Both the position numbers and the translations under genes were made by a program. From the NCBI RefSeq assembly GCF_963924675.1, contig NC_089222.1, positions 113,847,316-113,911,315 on the forward strand: 64,000 nt of DNA, written 5' to 3'. Of this stretch, positions 47,694-58,447 are shown piece after piece. The notes below the pieces were generated by a model. That model saw nothing but the letters and a program-made list of their open reading frames with translations, was not told where the DNA came from and did not search any database. How positions within the stretch are numbered: position 1 is the stretch's first letter; every line of letters begins with the position of its first letter. This DNA is from Phocoena phocoena (lineage: Eukaryota; Chordata; Mammalia; Artiodactyla; Phocoenidae).

Positions 47694-47711
47694 GTCCCTT
47701 TGTGGTCGCCA
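47694..47711 (-). promoter_or_regulatory. ERV primer binding site, tRNA-Arg(UCG) type
   Basis: The minus strand reads TGGCGACCACAAAGGGAC immediately after the LTR end (CATTACA), with no spacer. It is complementary to the 3' end of mammalian tRNA-Arg(UCG) at 17 of 18 positions, recalled from tRNA knowledge. Reverse transcription of the element would have been primed here. It also fixes the 5' LTR boundary at 47712. Confidence 0.88.
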
Positions 47712-48020
47712 TGTAATGTTGACCTTAAAAAACAAAAGAGCCAGTTATTTAACCAGCAAAAAGAGTTTATTTGGGAATGGCAGAGGTATTGCAATTCAGG
47801 ACATGCAAACCATGGTGAACCATTGGCAAGTCCAAGGAGACAAAGGGAAAGTCAGCTTTTATTAAGTGTTAAGAGGAAATTGGGGAGGGCTGTGGTGATT
47901 CTTCATTGGCTGCAGGCAGTGGGCAGATTGTTGTTACTGGGTCAGAAGGAAATCCCTGCTGGGGTCTGTAAGCTGCTGTGAGTGATGACATGCATGCATA
48001 AGAGCTCCCTTTATTTTCGG
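47712..48020 (-). mobile_element. ERV 5' LTR (truncated)
   Basis: Starts at tgtaatgttgacc on the plus strand, the complement of a CA-ending LTR. It aligns with the 3' LTR for about 300 bp, after which similarity is lost near 48016, so the U3 portion is absent or replaced. A polyadenylation signal AATAAA lies on the minus strand at 47766-47771. Confidence 0.8.
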
Positions 48021-48605
48021 TTTCTATGCGTTAGGAACAAGACTTAAGGTAATTGCAAAGCAGACCAATGACAGAAACCTTTTAAAGTCATACTTGATGT
48101 TCTACATCATGACTATAAAGAGAAATGAAAGCTTCAGATAGATTGATTTCCCTGCATGTTTATAAGTGTTACAGTGCTAAAAACTTTTTGAGGAAAGTTT
48201 TTAGCAGTTTAACAGTGGAGTAATGAAAAACAAAAGAAAGATAAAGCATAAGATTTCCATCATCATTCTCCCCTATCAGCCGAGACCACTTGAGTCACTG
48301 CTTACGGTTTCACAACCTTTGTAGCACAACGGCCACCAAGTAAGGCCGTAAAGTGTTGCAAGATTTGTGACAGTTTAAAAACTTCTGAAAACCTAGAGGA
48401 TCATCTTGGCTGGATGGAAGTCACATTATTTTTGGAAGCCACTTCTGGTGTTCTGTTCTAGAATGGGCTCAACTCTGAGAATGGAGTGGCAAGATCAGTT
48501 CAGAGCACTTCCAAGAATGGAGTGTCACTCAAACTGGATTTAGGGCTATAAGTAAGAGAGAATATATTTTTATTACATATTTCTCTATTTTATATTTAGC
48601 CTTTT
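48021..48605. other. Unique DNA right of ERV, no gene seen
   Basis: No gene. A relatively CpG-containing stretch at 48285-48360 and a local repeat of aatggagtg (48481 and 48516) are visible. I do not recognise a repeat family. Confidence 0.45.
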
Positions 48606-48775
48606 TGAACAGCAGAATGCTGTGAAACTTTATGATGATGGAGATATGTTAATGTAGCTTTCAAGCACTTGAAATATGGCTGGTGCAACTGAGAAACTGA
48701 TTTGTAAGTTTTATTTTATTTTCATAAATTTAAAGTTAAATAACCACATACTGCCATATCAGATAGTGCTCTTTG
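48606..48775. mobile_element. DNA-transposon fossil (MER/hAT-type MITE), probable
   Basis: The segment tgatgatggagatatgtt, tttcaagcacttgaaatatggctggtgcaactgagaaactg, an AT-rich middle, and aaataaccacatactgccatatcagatagtgct follow the order of a common old mammalian non-autonomous DNA transposon. The exact family name is uncertain. Confidence 0.5.
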
Positions 48776-50190
48776 ATTATATAGAGTTCGCATCTTTCTC
48801 TAACAACACAAAGAACTAAATAAGCAAATAAAAAACATAAATGAAAGGGAGAATGATGTGAGAAACTTCAAAATACATTAAAAGAAATTTTTCCTATACA
48901 ATATGGGAGAGCCAACTTCTAAATAGTTATTCATTGTGTCAGTGTTTGGAAAGGATTTTTAAATGTTGAGCCAAATAAGTGCAAAGTTTATACCCACTTT
49001 GATTAGTATAAAATGGATTGGGCACCTTTTCAAACAGAAGGCTATGAAACCAGTTGGTTATGACTTCTTGCAGCTGTATGTAACCATTCATTGTCATTGG
49101 ACACAAACCAAGCCCATCTACTTAGAGTTTGGGCATCAGTTTATTTTATATCATAACAATGTGCTTAAGATTTCTGTTAAAAGTCAATACCATTGATAGA
49201 AAAATGATCTTTGGAAAAAAGAAAAATGATCTTTGGGCTAGGATGTGAAATCCATCCTTACATGCATCATTTATGTTCTCATATACCACGAAATGTTTGG
49301 GATTCTTAAAGCAGCTATAGCAATCACCACCCACAGAGAAGAAAATGCATCCACGTGTCAGTGCCCAGTAGCTAAGAAGGATATTTTCTATCTCCTGCAG
49401 GTTTTTCTCAATTTTGGAGGCTTAAAACTATGATTATTCATAATTTTCACATTACCAAATAGATTTTGACTAGACCTTACTTTCTCTTTGCTGCTCTTTT
49501 AGTCTTTATACAATTAAATATCTTAACCAAAATAATACAAATAGGAATTACATGTGAACTCTCACTGGATTTCATTCTGATTGACATGCAACTGAAATCA
49601 TTTATTGTCTTAAAGAATATCTGCTGAAAGTAACAGATGTGTGTGGGAAGCTTCCAAGAGAAAAAAAAAAAAAGCTTTATTTATATACATGTGCATACAA
49701 CAGTTCATAGATGAATGCAGTGATTTACAGTGGCATTATTTTTCACAAATCCATCCTAAACTTTAGAAAGAAAAGTGCATAAAATTTTATGTACTCATTA
49801 CTAATGTTTAGTACTCACAACTTTTGATGCTTTGCTCTTTTGTTATGAATTAGTGTTGCAAATTGTGTTTTCTCATTCATAAAATATGTATCTGACTTAT
49901 TAATATTAAGTACCATTATGTCATAAAACTTTTGTAACTGCATTAAAGTTATACAAAACAAACAACTTTAAAATATTTTAATTAATATGACAAATTGAAA
50001 AATAAATATATTAAATGATTAATCTAATAAGTGAAAGCTCTATATAGTAATATCTACATAATAAAACTGTTATATCTTGGTTTCCCCATTTCAGCAGAAC
50101 ACACAAATGAGAAATAATGTTATTATATTTTTATTGTTACTATCACAAAAGAACTACTAACTCTGAAAGCTCTTCTCTTACCCACTATAA
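48776..50190. other. Unique AT-rich DNA, no gene seen
   Basis: No defended gene. The short repeat aaaaatgatctttgg occurs at 49200-49214 and again at 49222-49237. Confidence 0.45.
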
Positions 50191-50415
50191 ATTTTTCCCT
50201 ATTTATCACTTATAATACCTTATTATTTTCCTTCATTTAACTTAAAACATTTATAAATAATTGTGATCTTACATGTTTAATCTCTCTCTCCCCTCTAGAT
50301 ATTAAACTCCATTAGGGCAGGAATTTGCTTACTTTATTCACATTGTATAACTGTGCCTCACTCAGTATTTTACATATGGTAGATTTCCAAAAAGAATTTG
50401 TTAAACACATGAATG
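50191..50415 (+). repeat. L2 LINE 3' fragment
   Basis: Plus-strand L2 3' end: atattaaactccattagggcaggaatttgc (50300-50329), tgtataactgtgcctcactcagtattttacatatggtag (50345-50383) and the terminal gtta...catgaatgag. Confidence 0.75.
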
Positions 50416-50740
50416 AGGATGGAATTTTAAAGTAAATAAGGGCTACAATTTGCTAAGTTCTGACCTAGATACTTCAGTAAATATCTACTTTTCCAGTTTG
50501 GAAATTAAACCCTAATAATCTTTCCACAAGAAAACAGAGATGCTCATCTCTATCCCCATGAGAAAGATAATAGGAACAATTAGATGTTACATTGGCTTTG
50601 CATGGTTTAGAGCAAAATTTATATTTTCTGATTTGATAATTTCAAAAACTCTATGATAAAATTTTGACTTGATAAGATTTTGGATGTTATTTCCAATAAG
50701 AAATAACTTTCCTAATCCTCACGGTTAAAAAGTAGAGGCA
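50416..50740. other. Unique AT-rich DNA
   Basis: Nothing recognised. The last 14 bp are the left TSD of the SINE at 50741. Confidence 0.45.
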
Positions 50741-50929
50741 GGGCTTCCCTGGTGGCGCAGTGGTTGAGGGTCCATGCTGGGGACGCGGGTTCGTGCCCCA
50801 GTCCGGGAAGATCCCACATGCCGCGGAGCGGCTGGGCCCGTGAGCCATGGCCGCTGAGCCTGCGCGTCCGGAGCCTGTGCTCCGCAACGGGAGAGGCCAC
50901 AACAGTGAGAGGCCCGCGTACCGCAAAAA
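50741..50929 (+). mobile_element. Young CHR-type SINE
   Basis: Plus-strand copy with head gggcttccctggtggcgcagtgg, B-box gggttcgtgcccc (50787-50799) and A tail. A perfect 14-bp TSD, aaaaagtagaggca, flanks it (50727-50740 and 50930-50943). A short internal deletion removes several bases of the gagagtccgcctgccgatgc segment between the A and B boxes. Confidence 0.97.
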
Positions 50930-50943
50930 AAAAAGTAGAGGCA

Positions 50944-51325
50944 CTAGCATTCAAATCAAGTTATTCTGATTCTAAGATCCTTTCTTCCCCATTCTGTTGC
51001 CAGTATAACCCAGAAACAATTTCAAATAAACTTAAGCAAACTAATGTTAAAATAAATCATGATCATGTTATCTTATAATACAGCTGAAATTATTAGTAGC
51101 AAGTGCTGAATATCTCTAAAGACTGATTTTTGGTGCAGTCATAAATGTCAGGCCTTACTTATTCCAGCCCTACATGTCAGCAAGTAGTAACGTTACTTAG
51201 TACCTTTGATCTGAAGACTCAAAATGTTTTTAGAAAACTTTAGCCAGACCTAGGCTTTCTGATTTAAGTCCAGTATTCTATCCCTGGGTTGAGGGTCATA
51301 TTTTCAGGGGTAATTATTTTAACAC
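50944..51325. other. Unique DNA, no feature seen
   Basis: No gene or recognised repeat. Confidence 0.45.
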
Positions 51326-52420
51326 ATCTTTCAGAAATACCTAGATGCCAGGCATCATGGTAAGTATGGGTATAAAATACTAAATTAAAAGGCATACTTC
51401 CTGCCTCTTGAGGACCTTATAATGTGGTGAAGGGAAAAATAATAAAAAGGATAGATAATAGAATGGATGAATGTGTGCAGAGAGAAAGAAAGATGAGACA
51501 GAGATAAATTTTGATTAAAAAATTAAATAATAGATGATAATGAGATCAACTTAAACTAGAAGAAGAGGTTCTTGAGCAATTATATATTTAGGTTGAGAAA
51601 GACTAGCCATGAGAGAGACTGAGGGAGAAGAGGACACTGTTTCATTTAGAAAGAACCGTATGAACAAAGGAACTGTGGTGGAAAACATTTGGCATGTTAA
51701 ACTGTCTCCATTAGTGTTGGATGATCAGAATCTAGTGGGCTGAAAAAGCAAGTTGAGTGGGTCCTGCATATTCAAAATATGGCCATGATACAAGCCTTGG
51801 AGTAACTTGTTCTTATGTTTGTTGTTGAATTTAAAATCATTATTGCTAATCGGGCATGTGTAGAAGCTTAGAGACCATTTAAGTGTTTATAGTTGTTGTT
51901 TGAGCAAAGATGGTATGAGGATGGGGAGAGGTACATGGGTTTGAAATAGATTTTGGAGGTAGAAATGAAATAAGTTGATGCCGAATAGGATATGAGTCAG
52001 AGAAGTAGAGTAGTTAAAGACGATCAACAGGTTTTTGGCTTTAGTAACTGAGTGGATGCTGATACAATTGGCTATTATTTGCCTTGAGATCTAGAGAATG
52101 TTTGTACATTATTTGTAACGATTTACATGGGAGGGAGAAGAGGAAGGGAAGAAAAAGAAGAAACAAGACAATCAAGGAGGGAGATGCACAGTGGGAAAAC
52201 TGATGATGAAGGAGACAGAGTGAAATGCCAGAAGAGCAAAGTCCTGGAAAAAAGCAAGAAGAATGGAATCCAGTGCATGTATGGAGGGATTGGTCTTTGT
52301 CATCAGGAGGTACTTTGTTTTGTTGTAACGGGAAGAAAGACGATGAAGTTGGCTTATATAGTTTAGTGGATTTGGTTGCAAGAAAATAAAGGTGTTCTCT
52401 AATTGATAGCTTCCATTTTC
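51326..52420 (-). repeat. L2-like LINE fragment with purine-rich part
   Basis: Minus-strand L2 pattern: aatacctagatgccaggcatcatggtaagtatgggtat (51337-51374), cttcctgcctcttgaggaccttataatg, then tatgaacaaaggaactgtgg and, less surely, tttggaggtagaaatg and acaggtttttggctttagtaactg (52028-52051). A purine-rich segment spans 52128-52180. A 173-codon minus-strand open stretch here is an artefact of this composition. Confidence 0.55.
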
Positions 52421-52918
52421 TTGAAACACTGTGTTCTAAACTGAGAGTGTAGAATAGAAGTAGCTGTAGGAAAATTGAAAAAAAGAGAAAATATGAAATA
52501 GATGATATTAAAGTGTATAAAAGCAGTTCTTTGGGAAAAAAATAAATTAAGACTGCTCTCAATGTTGAGTACCTATTTGAAATCTTGGATTTTAATTAAA
52601 GCCAATCACTAAAACTGTATAATCTTATTATCTTTTCTATTGCCAGTGAACATTTCTGGTTGAAGTTTGGGCATCAAGGATGGCTAATTTCATCCAGTAA
52701 TAGAGAGTCTTACATTTCAAACATCTCAGGAAGGCTCAGGAGTTGTCTGGCCTCTTTGAAATAAAATAAATGAAATTTGTAAGAGCACACTCTGGAAATC
52801 CCAATTTAGCAAACAACTTAACACCTTATTTTACTATATTCTGTAAATACGTCTTCATTTTATCATTTATATGTAAAGTATATATAGTATATTGTTTCCT
52901 TTTATAAAAAGGAGGAAA
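52421..52918. other. Unique AT-rich DNA
   Basis: No gene or recognised repeat. Confidence 0.45.
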
Positions 52919-53094
52919 GGTTGAGGGTCCGCCTGCCGAGGCAGGGGACGCGGGTTAGTGCCCCAGTCCGGGAGGATCCCACGTGCGGCGGAGCGGCTGG
53001 GCCCGTGAACCATGGCTGCTGAGCCTGCGTGTCTGGGGCCTGTGCTCCGCAGCGGGAGAGGCCACAACAGTGAGAGGCCCGCGTACCGCAAAAG

Positions 53095-53136
<42 letters not shown>
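52919..53136 (+). mobile_element. Young CHR-type SINE, 5'-truncated, with long A tail
   Basis: Plus-strand copy beginning within the A-box region (ggttgagggtccgcctgccg), so the first 20-odd bases are missing. It is otherwise complete through gcgtaccgc and ends in an A tail with 42 uninterrupted A at 53095-53136. No TSD was identified. Confidence 0.92.
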
Positions 53137-53138
<2 letters not shown>

Positions 53139-53207
53139 ATTTTCATGTAGGATACTTTTAAAAAAAGCTAAAAAAATAAAAAAAAAATTAAAAAAAAAGC
53201 TATTTGG

Positions 53208-53395
53208 GGCTTCCCTGGTGGTGCAGTGGTTGAGAATCTGCCTGCTAATGCAGGGGACACGGGTTCCAGCCCTGGTCTGGGAAGATCCCACATGCCATGG
53301 AGCAACTAGGCCCGTGAGCCACAACTACTGAGCCTGCACGTCTGGAGCTTGTGCTCCGCAACGAGAGGCCGCGACAGTGAGAGGCCTGCGCACCC
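53208..53395 (+). mobile_element. CHR-type SINE, older subfamily, no A tail
   Basis: Plus-strand copy with head ggcttccctggtggtgcagtgg. The internal sequence gagcaactaggcccgtgagccacaactactgagcctgc differs from the GC-rich young type. It ends at gcctgcgcacc without an A tail. It lies 70 bp from the previous SINE, with A-rich DNA between. Confidence 0.92.
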
Positions 53396-55268
53396 GACCT
53401 CTCAACCAAGAAAACATTCTGTTAGATCTGCACAAACCCACATAATCAAAGAAGACCCTTAATTTTGCCTCAGATGAGTACCTCATATAAAGTACAAATT
53501 TCACATTTGTCCAGAAAGCTCTTTTCTAATCTTGAGTAAACCATAGTCTTAATCTCATTAAGTCTGCTAAAATGTGGAACAACTCTAGGAAATAACAATT
53601 GATTCCTGACTATTTTCAAACTAGGTAGAAAGCATTTCTTCTTCATTTGGTTACATAGTGATGACATTATGTAGTTCTCCGATTGGCTTATATTGAATTC
53701 CTTTTCAGATCTGATACATTATCCTTTGTGTCTTTTACAAAAGAGATTTAGAAATATCTTTGCAAGTAAATTAAATTGTTTTAATGCCAGGACAGCCTGA
53801 CCAATCATATAAGCAACTTAGGTCAGATGCCAGAAAATACATTGGGTGGGGATGGGGGTAGAGATGGAGAATGTTGCAAAAGAGTAGATTTAATACCAGC
53901 TCCCAAGAAGATGGCCACAAAAATGCATGATGGAAGAAAAACATTTTCTTTCTTCTTTTACTCACAATATGTTTGAAAGTCATGATACTGAATATATACA
54001 ACCTATTTTTACAGTATCTGGTACTATTTAGTTTTTATATCCGCTAGATGTTTAGTCCTGAAAATAAAAGCAAAATAGAATGAAAGTTTTTGCAACTCTT
54101 CTACATGACATGAAAATGGGAATCTGCAAAGAGATATTCACATTTTGATTTCCTTTGGTTTGAAATGTAGCCAAATTAGCAAGGTAACATATACTATAAA
54201 TTTTTATAATATAAAATTTACTATGTTCCTTGAAAGAAAGATAATCCTTAAAATCAACTGTAAGGCAAACAAATTGGTTCAAGATTTATCAGGGTCTTAT
54301 CTATAGAGAAAAGTTATTCTTTAAATATCACTTGCATGTGATGGTAAAAGGGAATAAAATGGTAATTTCTGGGGATGAGATTTACAGGTATCGTGAATAG
54401 CTTGCTTTCTTTTGTTTCTCTTTTCTGTGAGAGAAAATTGATATTAAGCAAAAAGCTGCTCAGGGTTCATTTTTAATTTGGTAGACTATGTATAAACAAT
54501 TATGAATATGTTTTAGTTAAATTGTTATATTGAAAATTTTGATGGTTTTTGAGGTCAGATATGATGACTTGGGGTCCCAGATAATTCAGTATGCCATTTC
54601 AGTGAAATTGTGATTGTTACTATCAGAATTTGAAGTTCTCTGTAACTTTTCATTAATACCATTAACAATAGAGCAGAAGGAATCATTGGCCTCAATTCTG
54701 CTCAGGTAACAAACTCATTCATTGGACTATCTCTGTTCTCTGATTCAACATTGTAAGACTTTCTGTAAAACTCCTTGTAAAGACAAGAAAAAAATGACAC
54801 TACAATAACTAAATTTCCTTATGTAAGCTTTAAGCCAAACTTAGTTAAAACTTGTCACAAGATGATTTTTTATAAATCAGTTTGTGTACTTCTATAAATA
54901 ACAATTGAATTCTAAGGTTGCATAATTCCATGTTATTAGAAAATTCATTTTCCATGCATACTTGGGTCCCAGACAATATTCATACATACATACACACACA
55001 CACGACATATAGTGTATGTATTTATATTTAATGTATATTAAAAATAACAAAAACAAGATTTTTACATATCTAAAAGAATGATTCTGAGCTCTATCACAAA
55101 ATAGCAAGTAGAGTATTTCCAAACACATTTGAAATTGCATATTTATGACAAAGAAACTGGAGCGATTTTAGGTATAATTTTCAAGAATTTTTTGGTTTTA
55201 TAACAAGGATAGCTTTAAGTTAATTTAAACTAAATCAGCTGACTTTTTCAATAAAATTGCAAGAGCCT
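53396..55268. other. Unique AT-rich DNA, no gene seen
   Basis: No defended gene. A short ACAC run with catacatacatacacacaca at 54981-55003. Confidence 0.45.
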
Positions 55269-55351
55269 AGATAGATAGATAAGTAGATAGATAGATGACA
55301 GACAGATAGAGATGTAGATATAGATATATGGATATAGATATAAAGATATAG
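55269..55351. repeat. (GATA)n-type imperfect microsatellite
   Basis: Interrupted GATA, GACA and GATATA units over about 80 bp. Confidence 0.9.
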
Positions 55352-55573
55352 ATATCTAAGGATGCGTACGGTGCATTCCTGTTAAGTTTTCTGTTCAATC
55401 TTTCTTACTGTGTATTTTTAGCATTTCTTTACAACTTGATAAACTGGTGAAAAGAAAGTGAAGTTTGTATCTGGCCTTGGAAGCCTAAAAATACCTGTTG
55501 ATAATAAAAAATGCCTGTTGATAAAATACCTAAGAATTACAAAATGCATTTTACATTTTGATAAAATGTAAAA

Positions 55574-55866
55574 AAAAAATTCTCTAGTTGCAGCAAGCGG
55601 GGGCTGCTCTTCATTGCAGTTTGCGGGCTTCTCGTTGTGGTGGCTTCTCTTGTTGTAGAGCACGGGCTCTAGGCGCGTGGGCTTCAGTAGCTGTGGCACG
55701 CAGGCTCAGTAGTTGTGGCTCTCAGGGTCTAGAGTGCAGGCTCAGTAGTTGTGGCACACGGGCTTAGTTATTCCGTGGCATGTGGGATCTTCCTGGGCCA
55801 GGGCTCGAACCTGTGTTCCCTGCATTGTCAGGGGGATTCTTAACCACTGCGCCACCAGGGAAGCCC
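55574..55866 (-). mobile_element. Long CHR-type SINE, 3'-truncated
   Basis: Minus-strand copy of the longer type: ctctagttgcagcaagcggggg at the left, repeated ggctcagtagttgtgg units in the middle, head ccactgcgccaccagggaagccc at 55844-55866. The terminal tail segment seen in the copy at 8041 is absent. The left junction lies next to an 11-bp-stem inverted repeat (55549-55573). No TSD found. Confidence 0.9.
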
Positions 55867-57165
55867 TGTGCTTTGAATATTAAAGTTTAGGGCCAAGATA
55901 CAAAGTTCACAAATTCTTAGCTACACAACTTTTTTCTCTACTATTCAAGAAAAACATCTCTACATGACATCACATTTTGAAAATGGCACATACTAGCATA
56001 AATATTATAGCATGTGGCATTCAAATATGTTGCTCATGGTGAATACCATTTTTTAAAATGGATTTTTAGGTGATAGTCTAATGTTCTCAGCAGCCTTTAC
56101 CTGGATTGATTGTCCAACGTTATAATTATCATTCTTAACAGTTACAGTCTTTGAAAAAGTGTTTGAGTTTGAGGTCGTCGACATTTTGAAAGGACAAAGT
56201 TTGTGGTCATCTGAGCTTGGAGTCTCCCAATGGAAATAGAATATTTAAAAGATTAAACAATAGCCAAAGGAGTTGAATAATTGAATCCCAAACTGTACTT
56301 CAGGCTAAGGTACTGATGTATTTCCAGAGGAATTCACTCTGAAGCTCTTTCTTCATTGGTGCTGCTGTGACACTATACTCAAAATATTAATATTGGCATA
56401 GACAGCAGTAAATAAATCCATTAGTGTGATCTTTGGTATTCAAAAACAAACTGAGATACGTACAGTATGCCTAAAGCATATTAACATGGAGAAAACAGAA
56501 TAGGAAATCAATTTTATTTTAAACTTTTAAATGGAGAAACTACAGAATAAACCTATAACTACCATATTTCCATACTGTGTCTTAATTTCAAAATGTACAT
56601 ATGTATTTCTTGTGTGTTGATGAATTAAAACATATTTCACACGTGTACACTATAATCTTTGAGGAGAAAATATTTAATTGTTGCCATACAGGTAAAATAT
56701 TAAGAGGTTAAAATAACAAAGACAAGAACAAAAAGAAATCAAATTGTAGGTATAAGAAGTATAGCAAGGGTATGAAATTAGATATGCAGTGGGAGAGGGA
56801 TACCAAATTCCAAAATTTCTTCATTTAATTTAGTCTCTGGTCGAAATTGTTGTAGCTAAATGTTTAAATATGGCCAACACATTTAAAGGGAGAAAAAGAC
56901 ACAACTTAGATGGAGTGAAACACCGTCCAAAGACTGAACATCATTTAATGTCTAGCTGGGGTTTCAGTGATATCTCTATTGCTAAACAAAATGTTAATTT
57001 ATGTCAGAAGTTTTAAGCCAAACAAGGCACAAGACTGAATCTATAGTGGCTGCTTTCCTGCCCTAATTTCTTATTCCAGTCATTATTTGTGGTTTAGGAG
57101 AATGACTCTTGTTATCATTCCTAGGTGGGAAAAAAAACCACAAAACATCAAAGTATGTCATGGTG
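55867..57165. other. Unique AT-rich DNA, no gene seen
   Basis: No gene, RNA or recognised repeat. Isolated CpG pair in gaggtcgtcgac (56171-56182). Confidence 0.45.
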
Positions 57166-57400
57166 TAGCAGTAGCATAGAAAACCACTGTTCTGATGTCG
57201 GTTCCACCACTGCCTTGCCAGGTGACCTTGGGGAAGTCAACTTGATCTTTCTGAGCCACTTTTCTTTGTTTATAAAATGAAGGCAATGTTCTCTTTTCAG
57301 CTTACTTCAAATGATCATTATGGGATATAATGAGCAAATGGAATGTGAACAACTTGTGTAAACTGTGAGCTGCCGTAACTGAAAGGCATTATCCTACGCC
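57166..57400 (+). repeat. MIR SINE fossil
   Basis: Full plus-strand MIR order: gtagcatagaaaaccactgttctgatgtcggttccaccactgcc (57169-57212), caggtgaccttggggaagtcaact (57220-57243), ctgagccacttttctttgtttataaaatgaaggcaat, ggatataatgagcaaatgg, and a gagctgccg end. Confidence 0.9.
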
Positions 57401-57924
57401 AGACTAACCCAAACTGGGCCAGAAGGTGGGGGGGGCTTCCCTGATGGAGTTGTACAAACCAGGGATTCATTGCAGTCCAATGATCAGGCTGCCTCAAAGA
57501 GTGGCAGTTCCAGTTTACATGATTATTTTAAGATCTGCTAATTTACTCCATCCCTGCCCAGAGAGTCAAGTTCAATTTGTAACTTTGTGTTCTACTGGAT
57601 ATTTTTAGCAAGTGAGAAGGACTTTAAGGATGTTTTTTTCCCTGAAAGTATGATAAATTCCTCTTTCTCAGTCATGTACTGGATTTAATAGAAATCGATC
57701 ATGAGTCTAAAAGTCACATTTACACCCTACTTCTCCAGCTGCCAGAATTCCCAAACTGACAGTCTAAAAATATGCTTAAATTATCCAAGTTTATTTTACC
57801 TCGTTTTTAGCATTTGTTTATTAATGGATTATTTTTGCCCAGGGTTTAAGGGACATTATTACAAAACGCTTATAACCTCAAACTTATTTTCTGGCAAGTG
57901 ACCGTTGGTATATGTGATAGGCCT
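57401..57924. other. Unique DNA, no gene seen
   Basis: No defended gene; a G-run (57427-57435) and two chance open stretches only. Confidence 0.45.
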
Positions 57925-57939
57925 TAGAATATGTCCTTT

Positions 57940-58093
57940 TTTTCTTTTTTTTAACATCTTTATTGGGGTATAATTGCTTTACAATGGTGTGTTAGTTTCT
58001 GCTTTATAACAAAGTGGATCAGTTATACATATACATATGTTCCCATATCTCTTCCCTCTTGCGTCTCCCTCCCTCCCACCCTCCCTATCCCTA
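57940..58093 (-). mobile_element. Severely 5'-truncated L1 tail
   Basis: Minus-strand L1 3' end: A tail at the left (T-rich, 57936-57951), then taacatctttattggggtataattgctttacaatgg, the same 3' UTR as the L1 ending at 36679. Only about 150 bp of L1 is present. A perfect 15-bp TSD, tagaatatgtccttt, flanks it (57925-57939 and 58094-58108). Confidence 0.96.
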
Positions 58094-58241
58094 GAATATG
58101 TCCTTTGTGAGGATATAACCTATTTATGAAAAAGATCAATCGTGCCCACAAAATAATGTATTGTGTTTACGTACATTAATTGATTTAACCAAAACTACTG
58201 AATACCACGTACAGAACTTCAGTTAAAATTGAGAGATTTGG

Positions 58242-58430
58242 GGCTTCCCTGGTGGTGCAGTGGTTGGGAGTCTGCCTGCCGATGTGGGGGACGCCGGTTC
58301 ATGCCCCGGTCTGGGAAGATCCCACATGCTGCGGAGCGGCTGGGCCTGTGACCCATGGCCGCTGAGCCTGCGCGTCTGGAGCCTGTGCTCCACAATGGGA
58401 GAGGCCCGTGTACTGCAAAAAAAAAAAAAA
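58242..58430 (+). mobile_element. Young CHR-type SINE
   Basis: Plus-strand copy with head ggcttccctggtggtgcagtgg, B-box region ggttcatgcccc and pure A tail. It lacks the ccacaacagtgagagg segment near the end. A perfect 17-bp TSD, aaaattgagagatttgg, flanks it (58225-58241 and 58431-58447). Confidence 0.97.
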
Positions 58431-58447
58431 AAAATTGAGAGATTTGG

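Larger units (their letters stand above)
33328..48020 (-). mobile_element. Class I (gamma-like) ERV, disrupted by nested L1s and a SINE
   Basis: A minus-strand provirus bounded by two related LTRs. In genome order of the element it has the 5' LTR (to 47712), primer binding site (47694-47711), gag start (47445), nucleocapsid remnant (46253-46294), reverse transcriptase (from about 46208), RNase H (split), integrase (35480 to about 34790), a short env remnant, and the 3' LTR (to 33328). Every gene carries stops, frameshifts or deletions, so it is inert. Host DNA inside it includes two nested L1s (36005-45275) and a SINE (34580-34784). Class I is inferred from the pol and gag similarities and the tRNA-Arg primer; I cannot name the family. 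Confidence 0.85.

Noticed and set aside
52041..52562. 173-codon minus-strand open frame
   Set aside because: Serine- and leucine-rich translation of a purine-rich L2-like region, with no domain, conserved start or splice context.
55269..55351. Regularly spaced repeats as a CRISPR-like array
   Set aside because: Simple GATA-type microsatellite with no unique spacers, in a mammalian genome.
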